Source: Sedimentitalea xiamensis (lineage in GTDB: Bacteria; Pseudomonadota; Alphaproteobacteria; Rhodobacterales; Rhodobacteraceae). Taken from it: DNA of 64,000 nt. The stretch covers positions 124,001 to 188,000 of the forward strand of contig NZ_JASNJE010000004.1 of assembly GCF_030164465.1 (NCBI RefSeq). Direction: 5' to 3'. The position numbers and the translations under genes are program-made. The notes under the pieces were generated by a model, which was not told where the DNA came from, did not search any database, and was given only the letters and a program-made list of their open reading frames with translations. This document shows positions 1 to 8,993 of the stretch, in pieces; position 1 is the stretch's first letter, and every line of letters begins with the position of its first letter.

Positions 1-116
1 GACGTGGTATCGCCGCCGTCTGATCCGCTGGCTTGTCCCACCTGAGCGGAAACGGGGACCAACGTGCTGAGAAGGCAAAAGATTGCAAGGATTGCGACGC
101 GGACGATGTGGGCCAA
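1..116 (-). CDS. N-terminal part of a secreted protein (runs off the left edge)
   Basis: Only the first 38 codons are inside the window. Read on the minus strand from a TTG at 116, the frame gives MAHIVRVAILAIFCLLS followed by TLVPVSAQVGQASG. This looks like a classical Sec signal peptide: basic start, about 15 hydrophobic residues, then a VSA cleavage site. A GGAG motif lies 7 bases before the TTG. The upstream frame is closed by a TAG, so no earlier ATG can serve. The mature protein begins with small and acidic residues and cannot be identified from so little. The product is inferred to be periplasmic or extracellular. Confidence 0.5.
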   Translation of the reverse strand, partial: MAHIVRVAILAIFCLLSTLVPVSAQVGQASGSDGGDTT

Positions 117-240
117 AGGGACGCTCCGGGCAGAAATCTGACGAAAATAATGCAGCTATGGCGTATGCGTTATCGCGCGATAAATCCATTGGGAAATCAT
201 TTTTTCCGGACTGCGTTGCAACGCGGTTCCAGTGTGGACG

Positions 241-269
241 AAAAAAAAGGCCGAGCGCTAAGCTCGGCC
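241..269 (-). terminator. Intrinsic terminator
   Basis: An 8-bp perfect stem GGCCGAGC/GCTCGGCC (249-256 and 262-269) encloses a 5-base loop. Eight A on the plus strand (241-248) become eight U after the stem on a minus-strand transcript. It would end the candidate small RNA or read-through from the LysR gene. Confidence 0.75.
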
Positions 270-345
270 GAAGTCCAACAGGGAGGTATGAAGTGATGAG
301 CAATTACGCGTCAATCGCTTCATAAGCTCAATTAGGCATCACTCT
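241..345 (-). ncRNA. Candidate small RNA with anti-Shine-Dalgarno motif
   Basis: Read on the minus strand, there is first a stem closed by TATGAAG and CTTCATA (arms 318-324 and 287-293) around an ACGCGT-centred inner dyad. The six bases CCTCCC (286-281) follow directly, then ten bases, then a strong intrinsic terminator (269-241) ending in eight U. CCUCCC is complementary to a ribosome binding site. This layout resembles the alphaproteobacterial cuckoo/CcsR-type sRNAs, which expose CCUCC motifs, but their usual DUF1127 neighbour is not seen here. The 5' end is a guess, because no convincing promoter is visible. The element could instead be the 3' UTR of the LysR gene. Confidence 0.4.
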
Positions 346-417
346 GTGCACGATCAAGGGAAATAAGGTCGCAGAGGCAGCAATCCTGTCATGCGTTGGG
401 CGCATGGCTGTTTTTTG

Positions 418-1314
418 TCAGCCTTGTTTCAAGGACTTGCGGTAGGTGATGATCTCCTCTTGCACGAAGTCCCGAAAGGCGGCGATGCGCTGGGATTGCC
501 GAAGTTCTTCGGGATAGGCGAGAAAGACCGGAACATCGGCGGACTCGATCTCTGGCAGGATACGCACGAGGTCGGGGAAATCTTGCGTGACATAATCGGG
601 CAGAACGCCAATGCCGAGATTGTTCAGAACGCCCTGGAGAACGCCGAAATAGTTGTTCACCGTCAACAGGGAATGCGGATTGCAGGTCAGCAGGTGCTGC
701 ACCAGTCTCGCCCCGGCGCTGACTTGCGCGGAATCCGTGTTCTGGCAAATCAGGCGGTGGTCGGTGATGTCCTCGATGCTGGAGGGCGTCCCGTTGCGGT
801 CGAGATACTCGCGCGACGCGTAAAGCAGCATCTGCACCGTCATCAGGCGTTTGCGGATCAGGTCGGCTTGGCTGGGCTCTTTCATGCGAATTGCGACGTC
901 TGCTTCCCGCATCGGCAGGTCTAGGACGCGTTCTTCGAGCATCAGGTCGACCTTCAGATCCGGATATTTGTCGTAAAGTTTCGGCAAGCGCGGCGCCAGC
1001 CAAAGCAGTCCGAACCCGAAGGTCGTGGTGACACGCAATTCGCCAAAGACTTCTTCTTCGCTGTCCTTGATCCGCGCAGAGGCGGTCTCCAGCCGCTTGG
1101 ACATGGCGCTCGTCGCGTCAAACAGAAGCTCGCCCTGTTCGGTCAGAATCAGCCCGCGGGCATGGCGGTGAAACAGGGTCGCGCCAAGGCTTTCTTCCAG
1201 CGCGCGGATCTGACGGCTGACCGCCGATTGCGACAGATTCAGCCGGTCGCCGGCATGAGTCAGACTGCCCGCATCCGCCACGGCGTGAAATATCCTGAGC
1301 TTGTCCCAATCCAT
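418..1314 (-). CDS. LysR-family transcriptional regulator
   Basis: The product is 298 aa, the usual LysR length. It has an N-terminal winged helix-turn-helix (about residues 3-60; FHAVADAGSLTHAGDRLNLSQSAVSRQIRALE is recognisable in pieces) and an effector-binding domain from about residue 90 to the end. The gene is divergent from the indolepyruvate ferredoxin oxidoreductase gene, with 169 bases between them holding a perfect palindrome at 1416-1434. LysR regulators often control the divergent gene, but that link is inference. The effector cannot be read from sequence. No good Shine-Dalgarno motif is seen before the ATG at 1314. Confidence 0.93.
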   Translation of the reverse strand: MDWDKLRIFHAVADAGSLTHAGDRLNLSQSAVSRQIRALEESLGATLFHRHARGLILTEQGELLFDATSAMSKRLETASARIKDSEEEVFGELRVTTTFGFGLLWLAPRLPKLYDKYPDLKVDLMLEERVLDLPMREADVAIRMKEPSQADLIRKRLMTVQMLLYASREYLDRNGTPSSIEDITDHRLICQNTDSAQVSAGARLVQHLLTCNPHSLLTVNNYFGVLQGVLNNLGIGVLPDYVTQDFPDLVRILPEIESADVPVFLAYPEELRQSQRIAAFRDFVQEEIITYRKSLKQG

Positions 1315-1415
1315 AGAAGCAACTTTCGATCTGTGCGCGCTACCCTATATGATGTGATGTAACACTCGGCATGCAACAGCCGTTACGCTAGGAAAACCAA
1401 TTTATTTTTCTATGC

Positions 1416-1434
1416 AGGTCATAAATTATGACCT
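1416..1434. promoter_or_regulatory. Perfect 19-bp palindrome, probable operator
   Basis: AGGTCATAAATTATGACCT is a perfect 9+1+9 inverted repeat. It lies 50 bases before the ATG of the oxidoreductase at 1484 and about 100 bases before the divergent LysR gene. A TATTAT that could be a -10 element begins at its last base. Its symmetry and position suggest a binding site for a dimeric regulator of the oxidoreductase gene. The spacing is tighter than the usual LysR T-N11-A box, so the protein may be of another family. Confidence 0.55.
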
Positions 1435-1483
1435 ATTATGGAGCCTGTCGCATGCACTTCAATCCGACGTTGGGAGGCGAGAG

Positions 1484-4400
1484 ATGAGCACGCAGAAGAT
1501 TTCCTTGAACGACCGGTTCGATCTGACGAAGAGCCCGGTGCTGCTGAACGGTACACAGGCACTGGTACGGTTGATGCTGATGCAGAAAGCCCGTGACCGC
1601 GCCGCCGGACACAACACCGCCGGACTGGTGACGGGGTATCGCGGTTCGCCACTTGGGGCGGTGGACATGCAGATGCAGCGCGCCGCCAAACCGCTTGTCG
1701 AGCATGACGTGGTGTTCCAGCTGGGATTGAACGAGGACCTGGCCGCGACCGCGCTCTGGGGCTCGCAGCAATCCGAATTGCGGGGCGAAGGCAAGTTCGA
1801 CGGGGTCTTCGGGCTCTGGTACGGCAAGGGGCCGGGGGTGGACCGGTCCGGCGACGTCATTCGGCATGCGAACATGGCCGGCACGAGCGCCTTGGGCGGT
1901 GTCGTCATGGCGATGGGTGACGACCATACAGGCGAAAGCAGCACCACACTGCATCAGAGCGAATGGGCGCTGATGGATGCCTATATGCCGATCGTGAGTC
2001 CGGCCGGGGTGCAGGAAATCCTTGACTACGGCCTCTATGCCTTTGCGCTGGCGCGATTTTCCGGGCTGTGGGTCGGTCTCAAGGTGATGAAGGACACGAT
2101 CGAGGTAACATCGGTTGTCGATGGCGACCCGAACCGCGTCCAACTGGTCACGCCCGAGTTCGACATGCCACAGGGCGGGCTGAACATCCGGCTGGTGGAC
2201 ACGCCCCATCTGCAGGAGCCGCGGGTCATCGACTACAAGCGTTTCGCCGCCGAAGCCTTCAGCCACGCCAACCGCATGGACAAGCGCATGTGGGGCAAGC
2301 CGGGGGCCAAGATCGGCTTTGTCGCGGCAGGCAAGAACTGGCTTGACCTGGTGCACGCGATGAGCCTTCTGAACATCGACGAGGCCGAGGCCGAGCGGCT
2401 GGGCATCACGACCTACAAGATCGGCCAGGTGTTCCCGCTGGACATGAAGGGATTTCACGACTGGGCCGAAGGTCTGGACCTGATCGTGGTGGTCGAGGAA
2501 AAACGCAAGCTGATCGAGATCCAGATCAAGGAAGCGATTTTCGACGACCGGCGGGGACGCAGGGTGTGGGGCTGGCACAAGGGCGGTGGCGCGGGGTCTA
2601 TGCACGGGCCGGAACTTTTCCCGACACAAGGGGCGCTTGACCCGATCCTGATTGCGGAAAGGCTGGGCAAGATCCTCATCGAGGAAGGGCGCGAAACCGA
2701 CGGTATCCGCGCCGGCATGGCGGCGCTGGACGATGCGCGGCGCAATGACAATGCCGAAGATATTGCCGCGCGGCTTCCCTATTTCTGTTCCGGCTGTCCG
2801 CACAACACGTCAACCAGGGTGCCCGAAGGCAGCCGTGCCTACGCGGGGATCGGTTGTCACTACATGGCGCAGTGGATGGATCGGTCGACCCAGGGTTTCA
2901 CCCATATGGGCGGCGAGGGCGCGAACTGGATCGGCGAGGCGCCGTTCTCGAAAACGCCGCATGTGTTCCAGAACCTGGGCGATGGCACCTATAACCACTC
3001 CGGCATCCAGGCGATCCGGGCGGCCGTGGCGGCCAAGACCAACATCACCTACAAGATCCTCTACAACGACGCGGTTGCCATGACCGGGGGCCAGCACAAC
3101 GAGGGCGACCTGGATGCGCCGCGCATCGCAGCCGAACTCAGCGCCATGGGCATCAAGCACATTGCGGTTGTCTACGATGAAAAGGAAGAGCCGGCGCGCG
3201 ATCCGTTTCCCAAGGGGCTGGAATGGCACGAACGCGCCGAAATGGACGCGGTGCAGAAGAAGTTCCGCGAGATCGAGGGCGTTTCGGCCATCCTTTATAT
3301 CCAGACCTGCGCCGCGGAAAAGCGCCGGCGGCGCAAGCGGGGCGGTTTTCCGGACCCGGACAAGCGGGTGTTCATCAATACCGACATTTGCGAAGGCTGC
3401 GGCGATTGCGGCATCCAGTCCAACTGCGTGTCCATCGTGCCGAAGGACACCGAACTCGGGCGCAAGCGGGCGATCGACCAGTCATCCTGCAACAAGGACT
3501 ATTCCTGCCTCAAGGGGTTTTGCCCGTCTTTCGTCACGCTCGAAGGCGCGACCGTGCGCAAGGAGGCGACGACTGCCCTGGATCTGCCCGACCTGCCGAT
3601 GCCGGACCTGCCCGCCATCGACGGCACGCATAACGTGGTCATCACCGGCGTCGGGGGCACCGGCGTCGTGACCATCGGGGCCGTCATGGCCCAGGCGGCG
3701 CAACTGGATGGCAAGGGCGCGGGCATGATGGAGATGGCGGGCCTGGCGCAAAAAGGCGGTGCGGTGCATATCCACTGCCGGATCGCCAACCGGCCCGAGG
3801 ACATCAACGCAATCCGTGTCGCGACCGGCGAGGCGCACGCATTGATCGGGGGTGACCTTGTCGTGTCGGCGGCGGCCAAGACGCTGGGCCTGACCCGGAC
3901 GGGACAGACCGGAGCGGTGGTCAACAGCCACGAGATCATCACCGGGGATTTCACCCGCAACACGGAATTCGCCTTGCCTGCGGATCGGCTGGAACTGGCG
4001 TTGCAGGCGCGCATCAAGGACCGGCTGGACCTGTTCGATGCCTCGGAGCTGGCACGGGCCACTTTGGGCGATTCGATCTTTTCCAACATGATGGTGTTCG
4101 GCGGCGCCTGGCAGCGCGGCTTGATTCCGCTCAGCCTGGACAGCATCCATCAGGCGCTCGAACTGAACGGCGCGGCGGTCGATCGAAACAAGCGGGCATT
4201 CGAAATCGGACGCTGGGCGGTTCTTTTCCCCGCCGAGGCAGCGGCGATCCTGACGCCCAATGTCGTGCAGCTTCCCCGGACGCTGGACGAGAAGATCGCC
4301 TATCGCGCCGATCATCTTGTGGCCTACCAGGGCAAGCGGCTTGCGAAGCGGTATCGCAAGCTGGTGGACGGCATAGAGGATGCGCGGCTGAAGGATGCGG

Positions 4401-4906
4401 TGGCCAGGGGCTATCACAAGCTGTTGGCCTACAAGGACGAATACGAGGTGGCGAGGCTGCTTCTGACCAGTCAGGAGAAGGCGGCGGCGGAATTCGATGG
4501 AGAGTTCCGGATGACCTATCATCTGGCGCCCCCGATCCTGGGCGGAACCGGACCGGACGGCCGGCCGAAAAAACGCGCGTTCGGCCCCTGGATGCGCACG
4601 CCACTGAAGGTGCTTGCGGCGTTGAAGTCGCTGCGGGGCAGCCCATTCGATCTGTTCGGCTACGGCGCCGAGCGGCGCATGGAGCGGGCGCTGATCAAGC
4701 AGTTCGAGGCAGACATGAACGCAGTGTTGCCAAAGGTCACGCCAGAGACCGCTGACATTGCCGTGGCGCTGGCTGCACTGCCGCTTGATATTCGCGGCTT
4801 TGGCCCCGTGAAGGCCGCAAACGAAGCAAAGGCGGCGAAGCGGCGAGAGGAATTGCTGGCGGCGTTCCGTAAGGGAGGACCCGATCTGGCGAAGGCGGCG
4901 GAGTAG
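1484..4906 (+). CDS. Indolepyruvate ferredoxin oxidoreductase, fused subunits
   Basis: This 1140-aa enzyme oxidatively decarboxylates aryl-2-oxoacids such as indolepyruvate to the acyl-CoA, using TPP and iron-sulfur clusters, in amino acid catabolism. The first ~600 residues are the pyruvate-ferredoxin-oxidoreductase/TPP part. A cysteine-rich iron-sulfur region follows at about residues 630-680 (CEGCGDC, then SSCNKDYSCLKGFC). A C-terminal gamma-like domain starts with GVGGTGVV near residue 722. Alpha and gamma parts are fused, as in many alphaproteobacteria. The ATG at 1484 was chosen because GGGAGGCGAG precedes it; an in-frame ATG at 1412 lies in the promoter palindrome region and has no ribosome site. 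The gene is probably controlled from the palindrome upstream. Confidence 0.93.
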   Translation: MSTQKISLNDRFDLTKSPVLLNGTQALVRLMLMQKARDRAAGHNTAGLVTGYRGSPLGAVDMQMQRAAKPLVEHDVVFQLGLNEDLAATALWGSQQSELRGEGKFDGVFGLWYGKGPGVDRSGDVIRHANMAGTSALGGVVMAMGDDHTGESSTTLHQSEWALMDAYMPIVSPAGVQEILDYGLYAFALARFSGLWVGLKVMKDTIEVTSVVDGDPNRVQLVTPEFDMPQGGLNIRLVDTPHLQEPRVIDYKRFAAEAFSHANRMDKRMWGKPGAKIGFVAAGKNWLDLVHAMSLLNIDEAEAERLGITTYKIGQVFPLDMKGFHDWAEGLDLIVVVEEKRKLIEIQIKEAIFDDRRGRRVWGWHKGGGAGSMHGPELFPTQGALDPILIAERLGKILIEEGRETDGIRAGMAALDDARRNDNAEDIAARLPYFCSGCPHNTSTRVPEGSRAYAGIGCHYMAQWMDRSTQGFTHMGGEGANWIGEAPFSKTPHVFQNLGDGTYNHSGIQAIRAAVAAKTNITYKILYNDAVAMTGGQHNEGDLDAPRIAAELSAMGIKHIAVVYDEKEEPARDPFPKGLEWHERAEMDAVQKKFREIEGVSAILYIQTCAAEKRRRRKRGGFPDPDKRVFINTDICEGCGDCGIQSNCVSIVPKDTELGRKRAIDQSSCNKDYSCLKGFCPSFVTLEGATVRKEATTALDLPDLPMPDLPAIDGTHNVVITGVGGTGVVTIGAVMAQAAQLDGKGAGMMEMAGLAQKGGAVHIHCRIANRPEDINAIRVATGEAHALIGGDLVVSAAAKTLGLTRTGQTGAVVNSHEIITGDFTRNTEFALPADRLELALQARIKDRLDLFDASELARATLGDSIFSNMMVFGGAWQRGLIPLSLDSIHQALELNGAAVDRNKRAFEIGRWAVLFPAEAAAILTPNVVQLPRTLDEKIAYRADHLVAYQGKRLAKRYRKLVDGIEDARLKDAVARGYHKLLAYKDEYEVARLLLTSQEKAAAEFDGEFRMTYHLAPPILGGTGPDGRPKKRAFGPWMRTPLKVLAALKSLRGSPFDLFGYGAERRMERALIKQFEADMNAVLPKVTPETADIAVALAALPLDIRGFGPVKAANEAKAAKRREELLAAFRKGGPDLAKAAE

Positions 4907-4982
4907 TCGTTACAGCATTGTTACCGTTTTCGTGCAAATCCGGATTCTGCGCAGGCCGCGCGGCATCGAACAGGAGACGGAA

Positions 4983-5861
4983 TTGGCGTCGCGCCATCAT
5001 ATCGCCAGGGACATTTCCTATGCGCATTCCGCCGCCACGCGTGGCGGACGTGCGATCATCAGGCTGATGGAAAACAGCACTGGACGGCTGGGGCTGATCC
5101 GGCGTGCGCAGGGCTATGAAAAAGACCTCGCGTCGGGACGGGATTTCTGGACGGTCATGGTCGAGCGCTACGGGCTTACCTTGGACGTGGCGGGAGGCGC
5201 GCTGTCAAACATCCCGTCGGAAGGGCCGCTGATCCTGATCGCGAACCACCCCTACGGAATTCTCGACGGGCTGATGATGGGGCATATCCTGGCCCGATCC
5301 CGAGGCGATTTCCGCATTCTGGCCCATCGTGTCTTTCAGAAGGCCGAAGATATCGACCGCGTCGTCCTGCCGATTTCCTTTGACGACACCAGGGATGCCG
5401 TGCAGCTGAACCTGAGGACGCGAAAGACGGCGCTGGACTACCTTGGCGCGGGCGGAGCCATCGGGATTTTTCCGGGCGGCACGGTCAGCACTGGTGCGAA
5501 ACCGTTTTCGCATCCGATGGATCCCAACTGGCGCGGGTTCACGGCGAGGATGATTGCCAAGTCTCGCGCGGTCGTGGTTCCGGTATTCTTTGACGGTCAC
5601 ACGAGCCGGCTGTTCCAGATTGCGAGCCATTTGCATGCCACGTTGCGGATGGGGCTTTTGATCAAGGAGTTCCGCCGGAGGGTTGATACCCCGGTGCGGG
5701 TCGTCATCGGCGCACCCATCGGCCGCGACATACTGGACCCGTTGGCGGGCGACGCCAAACAGATGATGGATTTCCTGCGCAAAGCCACCTATGAGTTGTC
5801 TCCGACGCCGCTCGGATCCTTCGAGCGCGGCTATGAATTCGAGGAACGGCATCGCGCCTGA
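4983..5861 (+). CDS. Lysophospholipid acyltransferase family protein
   Basis: The 292-aa protein belongs to the PlsC-like 1-acyl-glycerol-3-phosphate acyltransferase superfamily. The catalytic block NHPYGILDG lies at about residues 88-96, and the acyl-acceptor block FPGGTVS at about 163-169. The first block has five residues between His and Asp instead of the common four, which places it in the hemolysin-like/OlsA-like branch. It likely acylates a lyso-lipid at the inner membrane; the substrate is unknown. The start is uncertain: TTG at 4983 has AGGAG 6 bases upstream, whereas GTG at 4932 gives 17 more residues without a ribosome site. murI follows 9 bases later, so the two are probably co-transcribed. 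Confidence 0.85.
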   Translation: MASRHHIARDISYAHSAATRGGRAIIRLMENSTGRLGLIRRAQGYEKDLASGRDFWTVMVERYGLTLDVAGGALSNIPSEGPLILIANHPYGILDGLMMGHILARSRGDFRILAHRVFQKAEDIDRVVLPISFDDTRDAVQLNLRTRKTALDYLGAGGAIGIFPGGTVSTGAKPFSHPMDPNWRGFTARMIAKSRAVVVPVFFDGHTSRLFQIASHLHATLRMGLLIKEFRRRVDTPVRVVIGAPIGRDILDPLAGDAKQMMDFLRKATYELSPTPLGSFERGYEFEERHRA

Positions 5862-5870
5862 GGCACGGAC

Positions 5871-6680
5871 ATGGCAGTTGGCATTTTTGATTCCGGCCTC
5901 GGCGGGCTGACGGTTCTGGAGGCGGCGCAGCGGCGTCTGCCAGAAGTGGACTTCCTGTATCTGGGCGACAGCGCCCACGCGCCCTACGGGGTGCGGGATG
6001 CCGATGACGTGTTCAACCTGACGGTCGCATCGGTTCAGCGGCTGTGGGATGGGGGATGCGACCTGGTGATCCTGGCCTGCAACACCGCCAGCGCGGCGGC
6101 CTTGCGGCGGATGCAGGAAGGCGGTCTGCCGAAAGGCAAGCGTGTGCTGGGCGTATTCGTTCCGCTGATCGAAGCCCTGACGGAACGGCAATGGGGCGAC
6201 AACAGCCCGCCGCGGGAAGTGGCGGTGAAGCATGTGGCGCTGTTCGCAACGCCTGCGACGGTCGCCAGCCGTGCCTTCCAGCGCGAACTGGCGTTCCGCG
6301 CCATAGGGGTCGATGTGGAAGCGCAGGCCTGCGGCGGCGTCGTCGATGCGATCGAGGATGGGGACATGATTCTGGCGGAGGCGCTGGTACGGTCCCATGT
6401 CGATGCCCTGAAGCGCAAGATGCCCAACCCGCAAGCTGCGGTTCTGGGGTGCACGCATTACCCGTTGATGCAGCAGACCTTTCAAGATGCGCTTGGACCG
6501 GATGTGACGGTCTTCAGCCAGGCCGACCTTGTCGCGGAAAGCCTTGCCGATTACCTCGAACGTCATCCCAATATGATGGGAACGGGTGCGGCAGGCTATC
6601 TCACCACCGGCGATGCCAGACGGGTCAGCGACCGCGCGACGCAGTTCCTGCGACGAGAGATCCGGTTTCAGGCGGCCTGA
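5871..6680 (+). CDS. murI: Glutamate racemase
   Basis: MurI interconverts L- and D-glutamate for peptidoglycan synthesis in the cytoplasm. The 269-aa protein has the DSGLGG substrate loop near residue 7 and the two catalytic cysteines: Cys70 in ACNTAS and Cys194 in GCTHYPLM. The length is normal. It starts 9 bases after the acyltransferase stop and 92 bases before argC. An insertion-like segment around residues 106-118 ([12 protein letters not shown]) is longer than in short MurI proteins. Confidence in the family is high. Confidence 0.96.
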   Translation: MAVGIFDSGLGGLTVLEAAQRRLPEVDFLYLGDSAHAPYGVRDADDVFNLTVASVQRLWDGGCDLVILACNTASAAALRRMQEGGLPKGKRVLGVFVPLIEALTERQWGDNSPPREVAVKHVALFATPATVASRAFQRELAFRAIGVDVEAQACGGVVDAIEDGDMILAEALVRSHVDALKRKMPNPQAAVLGCTHYPLMQQTFQDALGPDVTVFSQADLVAESLADYLERHPNMMGTGAAGYLTTGDARRVSDRATQFLRREIRFQAA

Positions 6681-6772
6681 TTTTTGTCAAGGCCGCCACG
6701 ACGCTTGTCCTGTAGTCCCGTTGTCGCATAGACGGCAGGGGAACCCGAACACACCAATGCAAGAGGTCCGAC

Positions 6773-7801
6773 ATGACCCATAAGATCGCAATCCTCGGAG
6801 CCAGCGGCTATACCGGCGCGGAACTGGTGCGGCTCATCTCTGGTCATCCCAACATGGACATTGTCGCCCTGTCGGGAGAGCGGAAGGCCGGCATGCGCAT
6901 GGCCGACGTGTTCCCGCACCTGCGCCACATGCAACTGCCCGACCTGTGCCGGATCGACGAGATCGATTTCTCGGATGTGGGCCTGTGTTTCTGCGCCTTG
7001 CCGCACAAGACCAGCCAGGAAGTGGTGCGCGAATTGCCCGCGTCGTTGAAGGTCGTCGATCTGAGCGCGGATTTCCGGTTGCGGGACCCGGACGCCTATC
7101 AGAAATGGTACGGCAATCCTCATGCCGCGTTGGATCAGCAGCGCGAAGCCGTCTATGGCCTGACGGAATTCTACCGCGATGATATCCGCGGGGCGCGGCT
7201 GGTGGCGGGCACGGGCTGCAACGCCGCAACCGGGCAATTCGCCCTGCGGCCGCTGATTTCCGCTGGTGTGATCGATCTGGATGAAATCATCATGGACTTG
7301 AAATGCGCCGTGTCCGGAGCCGGACGAAGCCTCAAGGAGAACCTTCTGCACGCCGAGTTGAGCGAAGGCTACAACGCCTACGCGGTTGGCGGCACCCATC
7401 GGCATCTGGGCGAATTCGATCAAGAGTTCAGCGCCCTGGCCGGACGCCCCGTCAAGGTGCAGTTCACGCCGCATCTGATCCCCGCGAACCGCGGGATTCT
7501 TGCCACGGTCTATGTCAAAGGCGATGCGCTGGCCATTTTCGACACGTTCAGCGCCGCCTATGCGGACGAGCCGTTCATCGAGGTTCTGGCCTTTGGCGAC
7601 ACGCCAAGCACGCACAACGTGCGCGGGTCGAATTTTGTGCATATCGGCGTGACTGCCGACCGGATCGAAGGCCGCGCAATCGTGATCGCGGCCCTGGATA
7701 ACCTGACAAAAGGTAGCAGTGGCCAGGCATTGCAGAACGCGAATCTGATGTTAGGTGAAGAAGAAACCACAGGGCTGATGATGGCCCCGCTGTTTCCGTG
7801 A
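6773..7801 (+). CDS. argC: N-acetyl-gamma-glutamyl-phosphate reductase
   Basis: ArgC reduces N-acetyl-glutamyl-5-phosphate to the semialdehyde, the third step of arginine synthesis. The 342-aa protein starts with a Rossmann nucleotide-binding loop ([12 protein letters not shown], residues 9-20). The catalytic cysteine is probably Cys149 in GTGCNAATG, a variant of the more usual PGCYPT context. A conserved GGTHRH block follows, about 60 residues downstream. AGAGGTCCGAC precedes the ATG. ccmE begins 8 bases after its stop, so argC probably shares a transcript with the cytochrome maturation genes. Confidence 0.95.
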   Translation: MTHKIAILGASGYTGAELVRLISGHPNMDIVALSGERKAGMRMADVFPHLRHMQLPDLCRIDEIDFSDVGLCFCALPHKTSQEVVRELPASLKVVDLSADFRLRDPDAYQKWYGNPHAALDQQREAVYGLTEFYRDDIRGARLVAGTGCNAATGQFALRPLISAGVIDLDEIIMDLKCAVSGAGRSLKENLLHAELSEGYNAYAVGGTHRHLGEFDQEFSALAGRPVKVQFTPHLIPANRGILATVYVKGDALAIFDTFSAAYADEPFIEVLAFGDTPSTHNVRGSNFVHIGVTADRIEGRAIVIAALDNLTKGSSGQALQNANLMLGEEETTGLMMAPLFP

Positions 7802-7809
7802 GGTAACCG

Positions 7810-8256
7810 ATGAAGAACCTGAAGAAAAAGCGTCGTGTCCAGGTCATCGTTCTCGCGGTGGTCGCGCTGGTGGTGTCCAGCGGGCTGATCGGGTATGCGA
7901 TGCGCGATGGAATCAATTTCTTTCGCGCGCCCAGCCAGATCGTCGCAGAACCCCCGGCGCCGAACGAAGTGTTCCGGATCGGCGGATTGGTTGAAGAGGG
8001 CAGCATCATTCGCGGGCAGGGCGAAACCATCCAGTTTTCAGTCACCGATGGCGGTGCGTCGATACCGGTGACATTTTCGGGAGTTCTGCCGGATCTGTTC
8101 GCCGAGAACCAGGGCATGGTCGGCACCGGAAGTTACGTGAACGGTGTCTTTGAAGCCACTGAAATATTGGCGAAACATGACGAAACATACATGCCGACGG
8201 AAGTGGTCGACGCCTTGAAGGAACAGGGTGTCTACAAGGATCCGAACGGCAGTTGA
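7810..8256 (+). CDS. ccmE: Cytochrome c maturation heme chaperone CcmE
   Basis: CcmE covalently holds heme in the periplasm and passes it to the CcmF/H complex for attachment to apocytochrome c. The 148-aa protein has a lysine-rich cytoplasmic start, one membrane anchor (about residues 11-31), a beta-barrel OB domain, and the heme-attachment motif LAKHDETYMP with His123 and Tyr127. The next ccm gene, ccmF, is 1.4 kb away because an endolysin-holin pair sits between them. Confidence 0.96.
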   Translation: MKNLKKKRRVQVIVLAVVALVVSSGLIGYAMRDGINFFRAPSQIVAEPPAPNEVFRIGGLVEEGSIIRGQGETIQFSVTDGGASIPVTFSGVLPDLFAENQGMVGTGSYVNGVFEATEILAKHDETYMPTEVVDALKEQGVYKDPNGS

Positions 8257-8334
8257 CCGGTCCCGTGAAAACGGCTTCCCGGTGACAAGATCCAGGTCTG
8301 GAAACGGTGCAGCGTCCGGTCGGGTGTCAGGCCA

Positions 8335-8342
8335 TTAACCAT
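8335..8342 (+). promoter_or_regulatory. CtrA half-site-like motif before the endolysin gene
   Basis: TTAACCAT matches the half-site bound by the cell-cycle regulator CtrA in alphaproteobacteria. It lies 39 bases before the endolysin ATG. The partner half expected seven bases on is not TTAA, so this is at best a half-site. CtrA controls gene transfer agent and lysis genes in Rhodobacter capsulatus, which makes the position suggestive. Confidence 0.35.
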
Positions 8343-8381
8343 TTCAGAGCAGATTTCCCATCGTGATCTTGGGAGACTGCA

Positions 8382-8993
8382 ATGCAGACTGTGCGCGATA
8401 TTGCCGAAGAGATAGTTGCCCGCGAAGGCGGGTACGTGAACGATCCGGATGATCCCGGCGGAGCGACCAACTACGGTGTGACCATACACACGATGCGCCG
8501 CCTCGGACTCGACCTGACCGGAGACGGAGTCATTGGCGTGGCCGATGTCCGTGCCCTGACCCGAGAACAGGCGGTAGATATCTTTGTGTCCCACTATTTC
8601 GTTCGGCCGAGGATCGCCGAGATGCCGTCGGCTTTGCAGGCCAGCCTGTTTGACATGTATGTCAATGCCGGGGGCAACGCGGTCAAGATCCTCCAGCGGA
8701 TGCTGCGAGACATGGGCTACGCCGTCTCGGTGGACGGTGCGATCGGACCGCAGACACTTGAAGCGACACGCGATGCGGCACGGCCCGACGGTCTGGCGCT
8801 GCGCGATGCCTACGGGGTGGCGCGCCGGAATTATTACTTCCGTATCGGCGACGGCCGCGTGGCGAGCCGGAAATACGCGCGGACACGGGCGGGCGGCAAA
8901 GGCGGCTGGATCAAGCGCGCCGAAGAGTTCCTGTCGCCCCGATACCACATGACCGACGCAGAATTTCAACAGAGGGTGGCAGCATGGGGCTGA
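8382..8993 (+). CDS. GH108-type endolysin (N-acetylmuramidase)
   Basis: The 203-aa protein belongs to glycoside hydrolase family 108, which cuts the peptidoglycan glycan chain. The catalytic signature EGGYVNDPDDPGG and TNYGVT lie at residues 15-34, with Glu15 as the likely catalytic acid. The C-terminal half matches the peptidoglycan-binding-3 fold usual in this family. No signal peptide is seen, so export would depend on the holin encoded next, whose ATG overlaps its last 10 bases. The R. capsulatus gene transfer agent uses an endolysin-holin pair of this type. No phage structural genes are nearby, so a gene-transfer-agent lysis role is more likely than a prophage. Confidence 0.88.
   Translation: MQTVRDIAEEIVAREGGYVNDPDDPGGATNYGVTIHTMRRLGLDLTGDGVIGVADVRALTREQAVDIFVSHYFVRPRIAEMPSALQASLFDMYVNAGGNAVKILQRMLRDMGYAVSVDGAIGPQTLEATRDAARPDGLALRDAYGVARRNYYFRIGDGRVASRKYARTRAGGKGGWIKRAEEFLSPRYHMTDAEFQQRVAAWG

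Noticed and set aside
296-325. Nine-codon plus-strand frame (MSNYASIAS) after GGGAGG
   Set aside because: The GGGAGG is better read as the complement of CCTCCC in the minus-strand sRNA candidate; nine codons are too few to support a gene.
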